From Streptomyces cinnabarinus (lineage in GTDB: Bacteria > Actinomycetota > Actinomycetes > Streptomycetales > Streptomycetaceae): a stretch of DNA of 64,000 nucleotides. The DNA is taken from positions 1,550,001 through 1,614,000 of the forward strand of contig NZ_CP114413.1 of NCBI RefSeq assembly GCF_027270315.1. Direction: 5' to 3'. The notes below the pieces were generated by a model. The model did no database searches. It worked only from the letters and a program-made list of their open reading frames with translations, and had not been told where the DNA came from. Positions within the stretch are counted from its first letter, which is position 1; each line of letters starts with the position of its first letter. The position numbers were made by a program, and so were the translations under genes. Positions 8,621-22,395 of the stretch are shown here, one piece after another.

Positions 8621-9253
8621 TCAGCTCTTCGCCACGAGATCCTTGAGGGCGATGTTGAGTTGCAGGACGTTCACGCGGGGCTCGCCGATGAAGCCGAGGG
8701 TGCGGCCTTCGGTGTGGTCCCCGACCAGCTCGCGAACCTCCTCGACCGGGAGGCCGTTGCGCTCGGCGACGCGGTGGACCTGGAGTTCGGCGTACGCCGG
8801 GGAGATGTCCGGGTCGAGTCCGGAGCCGGAGGAGGTGACGGCGTCGGCGGGGACCTGGGCGGGCTGGACCTTGTAGTCCGCCGTAGAGTTCTCCTTGACG
8901 ACCTTGGCCTTGGCCTCCTTGACCCACTTGATCAGTTCGGGGTTGTCCCCGGAGCGGTTGGTGGCGCCCGAGAGGATCAGCCGGTACTGCGTGTTGACCG
9001 AGTTCTCCCCCAGTCCGCCCGCCGGCCGGGGCTGGAAGTAGTCCAGGCTGTAGCCCTGTTGGCCGATCAGGGACGAGCCGACGACCTCGCCGTCCGCCTT
9101 GATCTCCGAGCCGTTCGCCTGGTGGCTGAAGAGCGCCTGGCCCACACCTGTGACCGCCAGCGGATACAGAACGCCCGTGAGCACGGTCAACACGAGCAGC
9201 GCCCGCAGCGCCGCCCCCAGCAACCGGCCGGTGTTCACAACGGAGTTGTTCAT
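8621..9253 (-). CDS. kdpC: Potassium-transporting ATPase subunit KdpC
   Basis: Single-pass subunit of the KdpFABC high-affinity potassium pump, 210 residues. One transmembrane helix lies near residues 12-38 (ALRALLVLTVLTGVLYPLAVTG). A periplasmic-side domain follows with conserved motifs such as LIGQ, FQPRPA, SGSGLDPDISP and the terminal VNVLQLNIAL. It starts nine bases after the kdpB stop. KdpC supports nucleotide affinity and assembly of the complex (family knowledge). Confidence 0.96.
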   Translation of the reverse strand: MNNSVVNTGRLLGAALRALLVLTVLTGVLYPLAVTGVGQALFSHQANGSEIKADGEVVGSSLIGQQGYSLDYFQPRPAGGLGENSVNTQYRLILSGATNRSGDNPELIKWVKEAKAKVVKENSTADYKVQPAQVPADAVTSSGSGLDPDISPAYAELQVHRVAERNGLPVEEVRELVGDHTEGRTLGFIGEPRVNVLQLNIALKDLVAKS

Positions 9254-9262
9254 GGTGGTCCT

Positions 9263-11376
<2,114 letters not shown>

Positions 11377-11377
<1 letters not shown>

Positions 11378-13038
11378 CACGCCAGCCCTTCGGCGAGCGG
11401 CCCCAGCGCGAGGGCGGGGAAGTAGGTCAGACCGGTGATGATGAGGATCGCGCCCACCAGCAGCCCGGTGAACAGCGGCTTCTCGGTGCGCAGGGTGCCC
11501 GCGGTGGCCGGCACCGGCTTCTGCTCGGCGAGCGAACCGGCCAGGGCCAGCACGAACACCATCGGCAGGAAGCGGCCGAAGAGCATGCACAGGCCGAGCG
11601 TGCTGTTGAACCACTGCGTGTCCGCGTTCAGACCGGCGAAGGCCGAGCCGTTGTTGTTCGAGGCGGAGGTGTAGGCGTAGAGGATCTCGGAGAATCCGTG
11701 TGCCCCGCTGTTGGTCATCGAGTTCGCCGGGGTGGGCAGCGCCATCGCGAAGGCGGTGAAGACGAGCACCAGCGCCGGGGTGACGAGGATGTAGCAGGCC
11801 GCCAGCTTGATCTCGCGGGTGCCGATCTTCTTGCCCAGGTACTCGGGCGTACGGCCGACCATCAGTCCGGCGATGAACACCGCGATGATCGCCATGATCA
11901 GCATGCCGTAGAGGCCGGAGCCGACACCGCCGGGCGCGATCTCGCCCAGCATCATGCCGAGCATGGTGATGCCGCCGCCGAGGCCGGTGAAGGAGGAGTG
12001 GAAGGAGTCGACCGCGCCGGTGGAGGTGAGCGTGGTCGATACGGCGAAGATCGACGAACCGCCGATGCCGAACCGGACCTCCTTGCCCTCCATCGCACCC
12101 TTCGCCAGCTCGAACGCCGGGCCGTGGTGGGCGAATTCGGTCCACATCATCAAGGCGACGAAGCCGAGCCAGATGGTGCCCATCGTGGCGAGGATGGCGT
12201 ATCCCTGCTTCACCGAGCCGACCATGACGCCGAAGGCGCGAGTCAGGGAGAACGGGATGACCAGGATCAGGAAGATCTCGAACAGGTTGGAGAACGGCGT
12301 GGGGTTCTCGAAGGGGTGGGCGGAGTTGGCGTTGAAGTAACCGCCGCCGTTGGTGCCCAGCTCCTTGATGGCCTCCTGCGAGGCGACCGCGCCCCCGTTC
12401 CACTGCTGCGAGCCGCCCATGAACTGGCCGACCTCGTGGATCCCGGAGAAGTTCTGGATGGCGCCGCAGGCAACCAGCACAATGGCGGCGACGCCCGCGA
12501 GCGGCACAAGGATGCGAACGGTGCCGCGCACCAAGTCGGCCCAGAAGTTGCCGAGTTCACCGGTGCGGGAGCGGGCGAAGCCGCGCACCAGCGCCACCGC
12601 GACCGCGATACCCACAGCCGCCGAGACGAAGTTCTGCACGGCCAGACCGGCGGTCTGCACGACGTGGCCCATGGCCTGCTCGCCGTAGTACGACTGCCAG
12701 TTGGTGTTGGTCACGAACGACACGGCGGTGTTGAACGCCTGGTCCGGGTCGATCGAGGAGAAGCCCAGCGAGCCGGGCAGGACGCCCTGGAGCCGCTGGA
12801 GGCCGTAAAGGAAGAGGATGCCGACCACGGAGAAGGCGAGGACGCCGCGCAGGTACGCGGGCCAGCGCATCTCGGTGTCGGGGTTGGCTCCGATCTCCTT
12901 GTAGATCCACTTCTCCACACGCCAGTGCTTGTCGGAGGAGTAGACCTTGGCCATGTAGTTGCCGAGGGGGACGTGGACGAGCGCCAGCGCCGCTATGAGA
13001 GCGACCAGTTGGAGGACGCCGGCGAGTACGGGACCCAT
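11377..13038 (-). CDS. kdpA: Potassium-transporting ATPase potassium-binding subunit KdpA
   Basis: Polytopic channel-like subunit, 553 residues, with about ten transmembrane helices. Four pore-loop segments are recognisable around TNTNWQSYYGE, LGTNGGGYFNANSAHPFENP, GIGGSS and NSGAHGFSE, in line with the superfamily of potassium transporters. It follows kdpF by eight bases and precedes kdpB with a one-base overlap, the standard kdpFABC order. Confidence 0.97.
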
Positions 13039-13046
13039 ATCTGCTC

Positions 13047-13136
13047 TCAGAACCTCTCCGGGAAAACAAGGGCGAGGACGAGATAGCCCAGCAGGGCGAC
13101 GGCGACCACCAGGCCGACGATGTTCTCGACAGTCAC
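13047..13136 (-). CDS. kdpF: KdpF, small membrane subunit of potassium pump
   Basis: 29-residue single-helix peptide starting at a GTG at 13136 (M/V-TVENIVGLVVAVALLG) and ending in the typical FPERF tail just before kdpA. KdpF stabilises the KdpABC complex in other bacteria. The GTG overlaps the stop of the preceding 27-codon frame as GTGA, so the two peptides appear translationally coupled. Confidence 0.88.
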   Translation of the reverse strand: MTVENIVGLVVAVALLGYLVLALVFPERF

Positions 13137-13216
13137 AGCTTCGCCACCCCCTTGGCGACGAGAACCACCAGCGCGATCGCCGCGATCGTGGTGAAGACGA
13201 AGGCCAGATCGGCCAT
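13133..13216 (-). CDS. 27-residue membrane peptide upstream of kdpF
   Basis: Small frame MADLAFVFTTIAAIALVVLV followed by AKGVAKL. It has one hydrophobic helix and a basic end. AGGAG at 13222-13226 is well placed for its ATG, and its stop overlaps the kdpF GTG (GTGA). It is the first gene of the kdp operon. It could be a second small pump-associated peptide or a leader that tunes kdpF translation. I do not know an established name. Confidence 0.68.
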   Translation of the reverse strand: MADLAFVFTTIAAIALVVLVAKGVAKL

Positions 13217-13295
13217 CGTGAGCTCCTGGAGTGTGCGGTTCGGTTGGACAGGGACGATTAGAGGAAACCGCTTCTCTGGCCGGAAACGACCGTCG

Positions 13296-13344
13296 TTGAC
13301 GGCTCCCTTACGGGCCCGTGCGCGGCTTTGACGGGACTCTTACG
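13296..13344 (+). promoter_or_regulatory. Two 17-bp direct-repeat boxes (TTGACGG-N4-CTTACG) upstream of kdp operon
   Basis: TTGACGGCTCCCTTACG at 13296-13312 and TTGACGGGACTCTTACG at 13328-13344 match at 14 of 17 positions and start 32 bp apart, close to three helical turns. Within each box the half-sites (T/C)TGACG and CTTACG repeat with an 11-bp period, the geometry used by OmpR/PhoB-family dimers. They lie 80-128 bases upstream of the first kdp frame, read on the opposite strand. Similar boxes occur upstream of both APC permeases. Confidence 0.5.
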
Positions 13345-13362
13345 CCTGGTGTGCGGCAGGCC

Positions 13363-15207
13363 TCAGCGCAGCCGGAAGCGCAGCCGGAAGCGCAGCCGGC
13401 AGATGACCGCGTCGGTGTCGCGCCGCACGGCGTGCGCGACCACGGCACCGCGCTGGTTCTGGAGGATCCGCTGCCACCACCGCTCCGGCTCCGTCTCCGG
13501 GATCAGCACGGTGACACGGGTGGCCGGCTCGGCCACGGCGACCTCACGGACGTAGGCGGCGATGGGACGGCCCAGTGAGCGGTGCTCGCTGTTCAGCCGG
13601 ACCAGGGGCACGCCGGGGTTCCACTGTCTCCAGCCCAGCTCCAGGGCGTACAAGGCGGCTCGGTCCTCGGGGTCGGGGTAGCAGACGGTGACCGCGCGGA
13701 CTTCGTCGCCTAGCGAGGCGGCGGCGGTCAGGGCCTCGGAGGTCAGCCGGGACAGGGAGGAGACGGGGACGATCACGACCGAGCGGTCGCGGTGCGGGGC
13801 CTGGGGAGTGCGGCCGAGGCCGAGCCGCTCGCCGATCCGGCTGTAGGCGCGGTGCACGGTCTCGAAGGCGAGTACCAGCAGCGGCAGGGCCACGACGATG
13901 AGCCAGGCGCCCTCCTCGAACTTGGTCGCGGTGACGACGACGGCGGAGATGCCGGTGAGGAGGCCGCCGAACCCGTTGAGCAGCGCCTTGCGGGGCGCGC
14001 CTGCCTGACGCCAGTGCCGGACCATGCCCACTTGGGCGATGGTGAAGCCGACGAAGACACCGATGGCGAAGAGCGGCACGAGGGTGTTGGTGTCGCCTCC
14101 GGAGAAGACGAGCAGGGCGGCGGAGACGAGGGCCAGGGCGAGCACGCCGTGCCGGTGGACCTGCCGGTCGGCCTTGAGGGCGAAGACGTGCGGAAGGTAG
14201 TTGTCGCGGGCCAGCAGCTTCAGCAGCACCGGGAGGCCGCCGAAGGAGGTGTTGGCCGACAGGGCCAGCAGGATCATCGTGGCGAACTGGATGACGTAGA
14301 ACGCCCAGTTGTGGCCGAGGGAGGCGTCCGCGAGCTGGGCGAGGGCGGTGACGCCCTCGACCGGCTGGAGGTGGAAGCGGGAGATCAGCACCGAAAGACC
14401 GATCAGCATCACTCCGAGGACCGCGCCGAGGGCGACCTCGGCGTGCTGGGCCCGCTTGCCCCGCGGGGTGCGGAAGGAGGGGACGGCGTTGGCGATGGCC
14501 TCGACGCCGGTGAGGGCGCTGCATCCGGAGGCGAAGGCCTTCAGCAGGAGCAGGGCACCGACGGTGGTGGCGTTGTCGGCGAGCACCGAGGCGTGGCCCT
14601 CGGCGGTGGCGGTGCTGACGGGCGCGGACCGGAAGAGGCCGACCGATATGAGCACGAGGATCGACCCGACGAACACGACGGTCGGCACGATGAACGCCTT
14701 GGCCGACTCGACGATGCCGCGCAGGTTCACGCCGGTGATCAGCACCAGGACGGCCAGACACAGCCACAGCCGGTCGGCGTAGAGCTCCGGAAAGGCGGAG
14801 GTCAGGGCGGCGACACCGGCGGTGACGGCGACGGCGACATTCAGGACGTAGTCCAGGACCAGCGAGGCGGCCGCCACCAGGCTGGTGCGCGCACCGAGGT
14901 GTCGCTTGGCCACGGCATAGGATCCGCCGCCGTCCGGGAAGGCCGCGATCACCTGCCGGTACGAGGCGACCAGCACCGCCAGCAGGCCCGCGATGGCCAG
15001 CGTGACCGGCAGCGTGAAGCCCAGCCCATGGGTGCCGGCTGCGGCCAGGACGAGCACGATCGCCTCGGGCCCGTAGGCCACGGACGCCATCGCGTCCAGG
15101 GACAGCGCGGCCAGGCCGGTGACCGCGGTGAGGCGATGGCGCTCGCCGGTATCGGGCGGCTCCTCGCCGGCAGGGTCGGCGTCCGGTTCGGCGGTCAGCA
15201 CGGACAT
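13363..15207 (-). CDS. APC-superfamily permease, KimA/YdaO-like (possible potassium transporter)
   Basis: 614-residue membrane protein with about twelve helices in residues 25-480 and a cytoplasmic C-terminal domain of about 130 residues. The opening segment LSLDAMASVAYGPEAI and the GGGSYAVAKRHLG motif fit the APC group that includes Bacillus KimA, a potassium importer. Location beside kdpFABC supports potassium, but amino-acid transport is possible. ATG at 15207 has GAAGGAG nine bases upstream. The last codons come from three tandem 12-bp repeats that end the protein in RLRF-RLRF-RLR. Confidence 0.82.
   Translation of the reverse strand: MSVLTAEPDADPAGEEPPDTGERHRLTAVTGLAALSLDAMASVAYGPEAIVLVLAAAGTHGLGFTLPVTLAIAGLLAVLVASYRQVIAAFPDGGGSYAVAKRHLGARTSLVAAASLVLDYVLNVAVAVTAGVAALTSAFPELYADRLWLCLAVLVLITGVNLRGIVESAKAFIVPTVVFVGSILVLISVGLFRSAPVSTATAEGHASVLADNATTVGALLLLKAFASGCSALTGVEAIANAVPSFRTPRGKRAQHAEVALGAVLGVMLIGLSVLISRFHLQPVEGVTALAQLADASLGHNWAFYVIQFATMILLALSANTSFGGLPVLLKLLARDNYLPHVFALKADRQVHRHGVLALALVSAALLVFSGGDTNTLVPLFAIGVFVGFTIAQVGMVRHWRQAGAPRKALLNGFGGLLTGISAVVVTATKFEEGAWLIVVALPLLVLAFETVHRAYSRIGERLGLGRTPQAPHRDRSVVIVPVSSLSRLTSEALTAAASLGDEVRAVTVCYPDPEDRAALYALELGWRQWNPGVPLVRLNSEHRSLGRPIAAYVREVAVAEPATRVTVLIPETEPERWWQRILQNQRGAVVAHAVRRDTDAVICRLRFRLRFRLR
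13365..13400 (-). repeat. Three tandem 12-bp repeats at the 3' end of the APC permease gene
   Basis: AGCGCAGCCGGA occurs at 13365-13376 and 13377-13388, with a third copy at 13389-13400 differing only in the last base. Being a multiple of three, they add basic RLRF units without shifting the frame and run right up to the stop codon. Probably a slippage expansion. Confidence 0.8.
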
Positions 15208-15312
15208 GGCTGGGTGCTCCTTCGTACGGTGTGCGTTGTCCAGCCAGATTCCGTCCGCGCCGACGCGCCACCGGGCACTCCTTGCGGGTTCTTCGCGCCG
15301 ATCCGGACGACT

Positions 15313-15377
15313 TTGACGGATCGCTGACGCGCGGTGGGACGTCAAGAAGCGGCGGCGCTCCGTCAGAGTCCCGTCAA
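15313..15377. promoter_or_regulatory. Two more TTGACGG-N4-CTGACG boxes in the divergent APC/membrane-protein gap
   Basis: On the plus strand TTGACGGATCGCTGACG lies at 15313-15329. On the minus strand TTGACGGGACTCTGACG occupies 15361-15377 and differs from the second kdp box at one base. They are 106-122 bases before the APC permease ATG and 42-58 bases before the ATG of the divergent 173-residue protein, so they could serve both genes. Confidence 0.5.
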
Positions 15378-15418
15378 CACGCGCGATCCGCGCACGTGCC
15401 GTCCCTGGCGTCGGCGGC

Positions 15419-15940
15419 ATGGAACACACACAGCCGGAGAGCCCAGTGGTGTACGACCGTCAATGGGCGCCGGACCTGCTCAGCTCGGTCCGCTGCTCGG
15501 GCCTGGTCCTCGGGCTGTTCCTGCTCGTCGACTGGGGTGCCGACACCCTTACTCCGGCGCGCGGGGCGCTGTGGGTCACTCTCGCCGCGCTGCTCTTCGT
15601 GGTGCTGTGCCCGGCCCGCGTGACGGCCGGCGAGGGCTGGCTGGAGACGCGCCGTCTGCTGGTGACCCGGCGGGTACGCACCGACCTGCTGGTGTCGGTG
15701 CGCTGCCTCGACGGCGTGGCCCAGCGCCTGGTGCTGCGGAATGCCTTCTGCGACCGGGTGGAGATCGACCCCCTGCTCCTGATCGGCAACCCCGACCTCT
15801 GGCACCGCCTCGACGAGGACACCCAGCGGTCCGTGGCCGCGGGATCCCTGCTGTGCGGTCGGACGGCACTGCGTCAGGCGGCCGAGCGCATCGACCGCAA
15901 GACCGCGGAGACGGTGTTCAAGGTGTCGGGCCTGGACTGA
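15419..15940 (+). CDS. Hypothetical small membrane protein (PH-like)
   Basis: 173 residues from the first ATG. Two hydrophobic segments lie near residues 28-41 and 50-66, followed by a soluble C-terminal region beginning ARVTAGEGWLETRRLLVTRR, which resembles the bacterial PH-like fold seen in many actinobacterial membrane proteins (tentative). The 15419 ATG has no good ribosome site; a GTG at 15446 is preceded by GGAG at six bases and may be the true start, which would shorten it to 164 residues. It sits between the two APC permease genes and shares the repeat-box promoter region. Function unknown. Confidence 0.68.
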   Translation: MEHTQPESPVVYDRQWAPDLLSSVRCSGLVLGLFLLVDWGADTLTPARGALWVTLAALLFVVLCPARVTAGEGWLETRRLLVTRRVRTDLLVSVRCLDGVAQRLVLRNAFCDRVEIDPLLLIGNPDLWHRLDEDTQRSVAAGSLLCGRTALRQAAERIDRKTAETVFKVSGLD

Positions 15941-15992
15941 GGGCAGCGTCACGCTGGGTGGCGACCCGGCTCACTACGCGGCCGACCCAGTC

Positions 15993-16009
15993 TTAACGGA
16001 AGCTTGACG
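15993..16009 (+). promoter_or_regulatory. Degenerate copy of the 17-bp direct-repeat box before second APC permease
   Basis: TTAACGGAAGCTTGACG keeps the two half-sites 11 bp apart (TTAACG and TTGACG) and lies 112-128 bases upstream of the ATG at 16121. It is the weakest of five copies in this region. Confidence 0.35.
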
Positions 16010-16120
16010 CCTGCACCCCCCGTGATCCGTAGGCCCAGGCGTCACTCTCTGCTTACGCTGATGCGGCCGTCCGCGGGATGGCCGAAAACGCTCGCCGCGC
16101 CGCACATCAGGAGCCTCCGG

Positions 16121-18076
16121 ATGGCCACCACGCAACACCCCGCGCCCAGCCGCCTGCGCGCCTGGATGCTGGAGGGCCTGTCCGACATGGGCAAGGGCCA
16201 TGCTCAGCAGGCACAACGCCCCGAACCGGAGCCCGCGCACCAGGGCCAACGCTGGTACCGCGTGATGTGCCTGACCGGCGTCGACTACTTCTCCACCCTC
16301 GGCTACCAGCCGGGCATCGCGGCCCTCGCGGCCGGCCTGCTGTCACCGATCGCGACCATCGTGCTGGTGATCGTCACCCTGGCGGGCGCCCTGCCCGTGT
16401 ACCGGAGGGTGGCCGAGGAGAGCCCCCGCGGCGAGGGCTCGATCGCCATGCTGGAACGACTGCTCTCCTTCTGGAAGGGCAAGCTCTTCGTCCTCACCCT
16501 GCTCGGCTTCGCCGCCACCGACTTCCTGATCACCATCACGCTCTCGGCGGCGGACGCCTCGACCCACCTGGTCGAGAACCCGCACCTCAACGATGCCCTC
16601 CACGACCAGCAGATGCTGATCACCCTGCTGCTCGTGGCGCTGCTCGGCGCGGTGTTCCTGAAGGGCTTCCTGGAGGCGATCGGCGTCGCGGTGGCGCTGG
16701 TGGTGGCCTACCTGGCGCTCAACGCGGTCGTGGTGACGGTCGGCCTGTGGCATGTGATCACCGAGGGCCATGTGGTCACCGACTGGTCCAACGCCCTGAC
16801 CGCCGAGCACGGCAACGTCTTCGTGATGATCGGCATGGCCCTCCTCGTCTTCCCGAAGCTCGCCCTCGGCATGTCCGGCTTCGAGACCGGCGTCGCGGTG
16901 ATGCCACACGTCAAGGGTGACCCGGGCGACACCGAGGAACGGCCCACGGGCCGCATCCGCGACACCAAGAAGCTGCTCACCACGGCCGCCCTGATCATGA
17001 GCTGCTTCCTGATCACCACCAGCTTCATCACCACCCTCCTCATCCCCGAGGAGGACTTCGAGGAGGGCGGCCCGGCCAACGGCCGCGCCCTCGCCTACCT
17101 CGCGCACGACTACCTCGGCGGCACCTTCGGCACGGTTTACGACGTCTCCACGATCGCGATCCTCTGGTTCGCCGGCGCCTCCGCGATGGCGGGCCTGCTG
17201 AACCTGATGCCCCGCTATCTGCCCCGGTACGGAATGGCACCGCACTGGGCACGCGCGGTACGCCCGATGGTCATCGTCTTCACTCTGGTCGCGTTCCTGG
17301 TGACCTGGATCTTCGACGCCGACGTCGACGCCCAGGGCGGCGCCTACGCCACCGGTGTGCTGGTCCTCATCAGCTCCGCCGCGATCGCCGTGACCATCGC
17401 CGCCCGCAAGGCGGGACAGCGGAACTGGACGATCGCCTTCGCCGTGATCTCCGCGGTGTTCCTCTACACGACGGTCGTGAACGTCATCGAGCGCCCCGAC
17501 GGTGTGAAGATCGGCGCCTGCTTCATCGCGGGCATCATCCTGATCTCCCTGCTCTCCCGGCTGCTGCGCGCCTTCGAGCTCCGCGTGACCAGCGTGACGC
17601 TGGACCCCATGGCGGAACGGTTCGTCCGTGACATGGCCAGCCGGAAGATCCGGTTCATCGCCAACGAGCCCGACAACCGGGACAAGGCCGAGTACCGCGA
17701 CAAGATCGAGCAGATCCGGCAGGACAACGACGTCCCCGGCCAGGAGGACTTCGTCTTCGTCGAGGTGACGGTGACAGACCCGTCGGAATTCGAGGCGGGC
17801 CTGACGGTGCACGGCGAGGTCCTCCACGACCGCTACCGCGTCCTGACCCTGGAGTCCTCCTCCGTCCCGAACGCCCTGGCCGCCTTCCTCCTCCACGTCC
17901 GCGACACCACGGGCCGGACGCCCCACATCTACTTCGAGTGGACCGAGGGCAGCCCGTTCGCCAACTTCCTCCGCTTCTTCCTCTTCGGCCAGGGCGAGGT
18001 CGCCCCGGTGACCCGGGAGGTCCTGCGCGAGGCGGAACCGGACCGGGCCCGCCGCCCCCGCGTCCACACCGGCTGA
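16121..18076 (+). CDS. APC-superfamily permease with cytoplasmic C-terminal domain
   Basis: 651 residues. A 45-residue hydrophilic N-terminus precedes about twelve helices (residues about 50-480), starting with the segment CLTGVDYFSTLGYQPGIAALA. A soluble C-terminal region of about 150 residues follows, starting near RAFELRVTSVTLDP. AGGAG at 16109-16113 gives eight bases of spacing to the ATG at 16121; extensions further upstream lack a ribosome site. It is distantly similar in architecture to the permease at 13363-15207. Substrate is unclear: potassium or amino acid. The gene stands alone, in the same orientation as the small membrane-protein gene upstream. Confidence 0.8.
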   Translation: MATTQHPAPSRLRAWMLEGLSDMGKGHAQQAQRPEPEPAHQGQRWYRVMCLTGVDYFSTLGYQPGIAALAAGLLSPIATIVLVIVTLAGALPVYRRVAEESPRGEGSIAMLERLLSFWKGKLFVLTLLGFAATDFLITITLSAADASTHLVENPHLNDALHDQQMLITLLLVALLGAVFLKGFLEAIGVAVALVVAYLALNAVVVTVGLWHVITEGHVVTDWSNALTAEHGNVFVMIGMALLVFPKLALGMSGFETGVAVMPHVKGDPGDTEERPTGRIRDTKKLLTTAALIMSCFLITTSFITTLLIPEEDFEEGGPANGRALAYLAHDYLGGTFGTVYDVSTIAILWFAGASAMAGLLNLMPRYLPRYGMAPHWARAVRPMVIVFTLVAFLVTWIFDADVDAQGGAYATGVLVLISSAAIAVTIAARKAGQRNWTIAFAVISAVFLYTTVVNVIERPDGVKIGACFIAGIILISLLSRLLRAFELRVTSVTLDPMAERFVRDMASRKIRFIANEPDNRDKAEYRDKIEQIRQDNDVPGQEDFVFVEVTVTDPSEFEAGLTVHGEVLHDRYRVLTLESSSVPNALAAFLLHVRDTTGRTPHIYFEWTEGSPFANFLRFFLFGQGEVAPVTREVLREAEPDRARRPRVHTG

Positions 18077-18185
18077 CAGCCCGACATACGGGGCAACCGG
18101 CCGACCGCCTGACATACGGGGCATAAGCACCCGTCCCGGCTACCGTGGGACGCCCCCACCGACCGCCCCGAAGGCGAGGCGCCCC

Positions 18186-18605
18186 ATGCCCCTGAGCATC
18201 CGCAACCAACTCCCCGGCACCGTCACCGCCATCACCCCCGGCGAGGCCATGGCCACAGTCAGGGTCGGCCTCGCCGGCGGCCACGACATCACGGCCGCGA
18301 TCACCCGAGACGCGGTCGAGGACCTGGCCCTCGCCCCGGGCTCCGAAGTCCGCGTCCTGGTGAAGTCGACCGAGGTCTCCCTCGCCACCGGCCCCCTGAC
18401 CGGCCTGTCGATCCGCAACCAGCTCCCGGGCACGGTGACCGGGATCGCGACGGGCAACGCGATGACCACGGTGCGGATCAAGGTGCCCGGCGGCGACCTC
18501 ACCTCGGCGATCACCACCGACGCGGCGACCGACCTGGCCCTGTCCCCCGGCATCTCCGTCGTGGCCCTGATCAAGTCGACGGAGATCGCCCTCGCGACCC
18601 CCTGA
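18186..18605 (+). CDS. Di-Mop molybdenum-pterin/molybdate binding protein (tandem TOBE)
   Basis: 139 residues made of two Mop/TOBE units, about residues 3-70 and 73-139, each opening with the same SIRNQLPGTVT segment and containing the conserved K-S-T-E motif (VKSTEVSLA and IKSTEIALA). This is the molbindin arrangement that binds molybdate or tungstate oxyanions in oligomeric cages, serving as a cytoplasmic store or buffer. No molybdate transporter genes adjoin it. The strong duplication indicates a tandem gene fusion. Confidence 0.9.
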   Translation: MPLSIRNQLPGTVTAITPGEAMATVRVGLAGGHDITAAITRDAVEDLALAPGSEVRVLVKSTEVSLATGPLTGLSIRNQLPGTVTGIATGNAMTTVRIKVPGGDLTSAITTDAATDLALSPGISVVALIKSTEIALATP

Positions 18606-18624
18606 CACGCCGCCTCCGACGCAA

Positions 18625-18663
18625 AAGGGCTCCGCCCAGGCCGTAAGCCCGGGCGGAGCCCTT
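18625..18663. terminator. Bidirectional stem-loop between di-Mop gene and gcvP
   Basis: GGGCTCCGCCC at 18627-18637 pairs with GGGCGGAGCCC at 18651-18661 (11 bp, 13-base loop), flanked by AA/TT on each side with A-rich and T-rich runs. It lies between convergent genes and can terminate both. Confidence 0.85.
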
Positions 18664-18680
18664 CATTTCACGTCGCCGGA

Positions 18681-21566
<2,886 letters not shown>

Positions 21567-21639
21567 TACGGAGGCCTCCTGGTCAGACACGACCTTCGAG
21601 GGGCACCACGGCACGGGTACCCGGACGGCCTCCCCCTCT

Positions 21640-21830
21640 GTCATCTCAACCTGAGAGTTTCACCGGGGGCCTGAGGGCGCCCGGCTTTCACCGTCGGTGA
21701 GAGCGGAAGCCTTCGACACCCGCTCTGCTTTCCAGAGTGACCTCGTCCGTGCGGTACGTGGGCCTGAGAGATTCCGGGGAGGATTTGCTCCTTCGGCGCC
21801 TCCGATGATGTCTGGAGGACTCTCCCGCAC
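21640..21830 (-). promoter_or_regulatory. Tandem glycine riboswitch controlling gcvP
   Basis: Read on the minus strand, the leader starts GCGGGAGAGTC (about 21828) and contains GCCGAAGGAGCAA and GGAATCTCTCAGG. It then repeats the pattern with CACCGTCGGTGAAAG and GGTGAAACTCTCAGG near 21650. These are the conserved cores of two glycine aptamers in series. The end is about 75 bases before the gcvP ATG. In other bacteria glycine binding turns expression on. Confidence 0.9.
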
Positions 21831-21950
21831 GGGGTCAGCAGCCGCTGTCAGCCTACCAGCGAGGTCAACGCCCAGGCGTTCGAGTGGCCGCGCGCCCGAA
21901 TGTGCTCTTTCGTAGTGCTTACGGATGAGTTGCGACCAAGTGGAGGGCCC

Positions 21951-22325
21951 GTGCAGACCGACATCGATCCGCGCAACCTGATCGGCCGCAAGGCGTTCGA
22001 CCGCAACGGCACGAAGATCGGCACGATTGACGAGGTCTACCTCGACGACGCGACCGGCGTACCGGAATGGGCAGCGATACGCACCGGCCTGTTCAGCAGA
22101 GACGCCTTCGTCCCCCTGGAACCCAGCGAACTGATCGAAGGCACGTTGAAGGTCCCCTTCGACCGCTCCCTGATCAAGGACGCCCCCGACTTCGGCGTAG
22201 GCCGCCACCTCTCCCCCGAACAAGAACTCCAGCTCTACCACCACTACGGCCTGGACATCACCTCCCCTCCACCCCCCGACCACGACTTCGGCAACTTGGC
22301 GGGAACAGAGGACGCGGACATGTAG
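21951..22325 (+). CDS. PRC-barrel domain protein
   Basis: 124 residues starting at a GTG (21951) preceded by GGAGG. Residues about 6-75 form a PRC-barrel: NLIGRKAFDRNGTKIGTIDEVYLDD then a second strand set ending VPFDRSLIKDAPDF. The C-terminal part contains LSPEQELQLYHHYGLD. Such single-domain proteins are widespread in actinobacteria; their partner is generally unknown. It is divergent from gcvP and convergent with dinB. Confidence 0.85.
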   Translation: MQTDIDPRNLIGRKAFDRNGTKIGTIDEVYLDDATGVPEWAAIRTGLFSRDAFVPLEPSELIEGTLKVPFDRSLIKDAPDFGVGRHLSPEQELQLYHHYGLDITSPPPPDHDFGNLAGTEDADM

Positions 22326-22395
22326 CTACTGCGGGCAGCGGCGCCGTAGCTGCGGGCGGAGCGCGCCCACCCCCACGCCGGTCAAAGGCACGGGC

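Noticed and set aside
13365..13400. Short tandem repeats as a CRISPR or mobile-element signature
   Set aside because: Contiguous 12-bp units without spacers, inside a coding frame; no other repeats or transposase found in the window.
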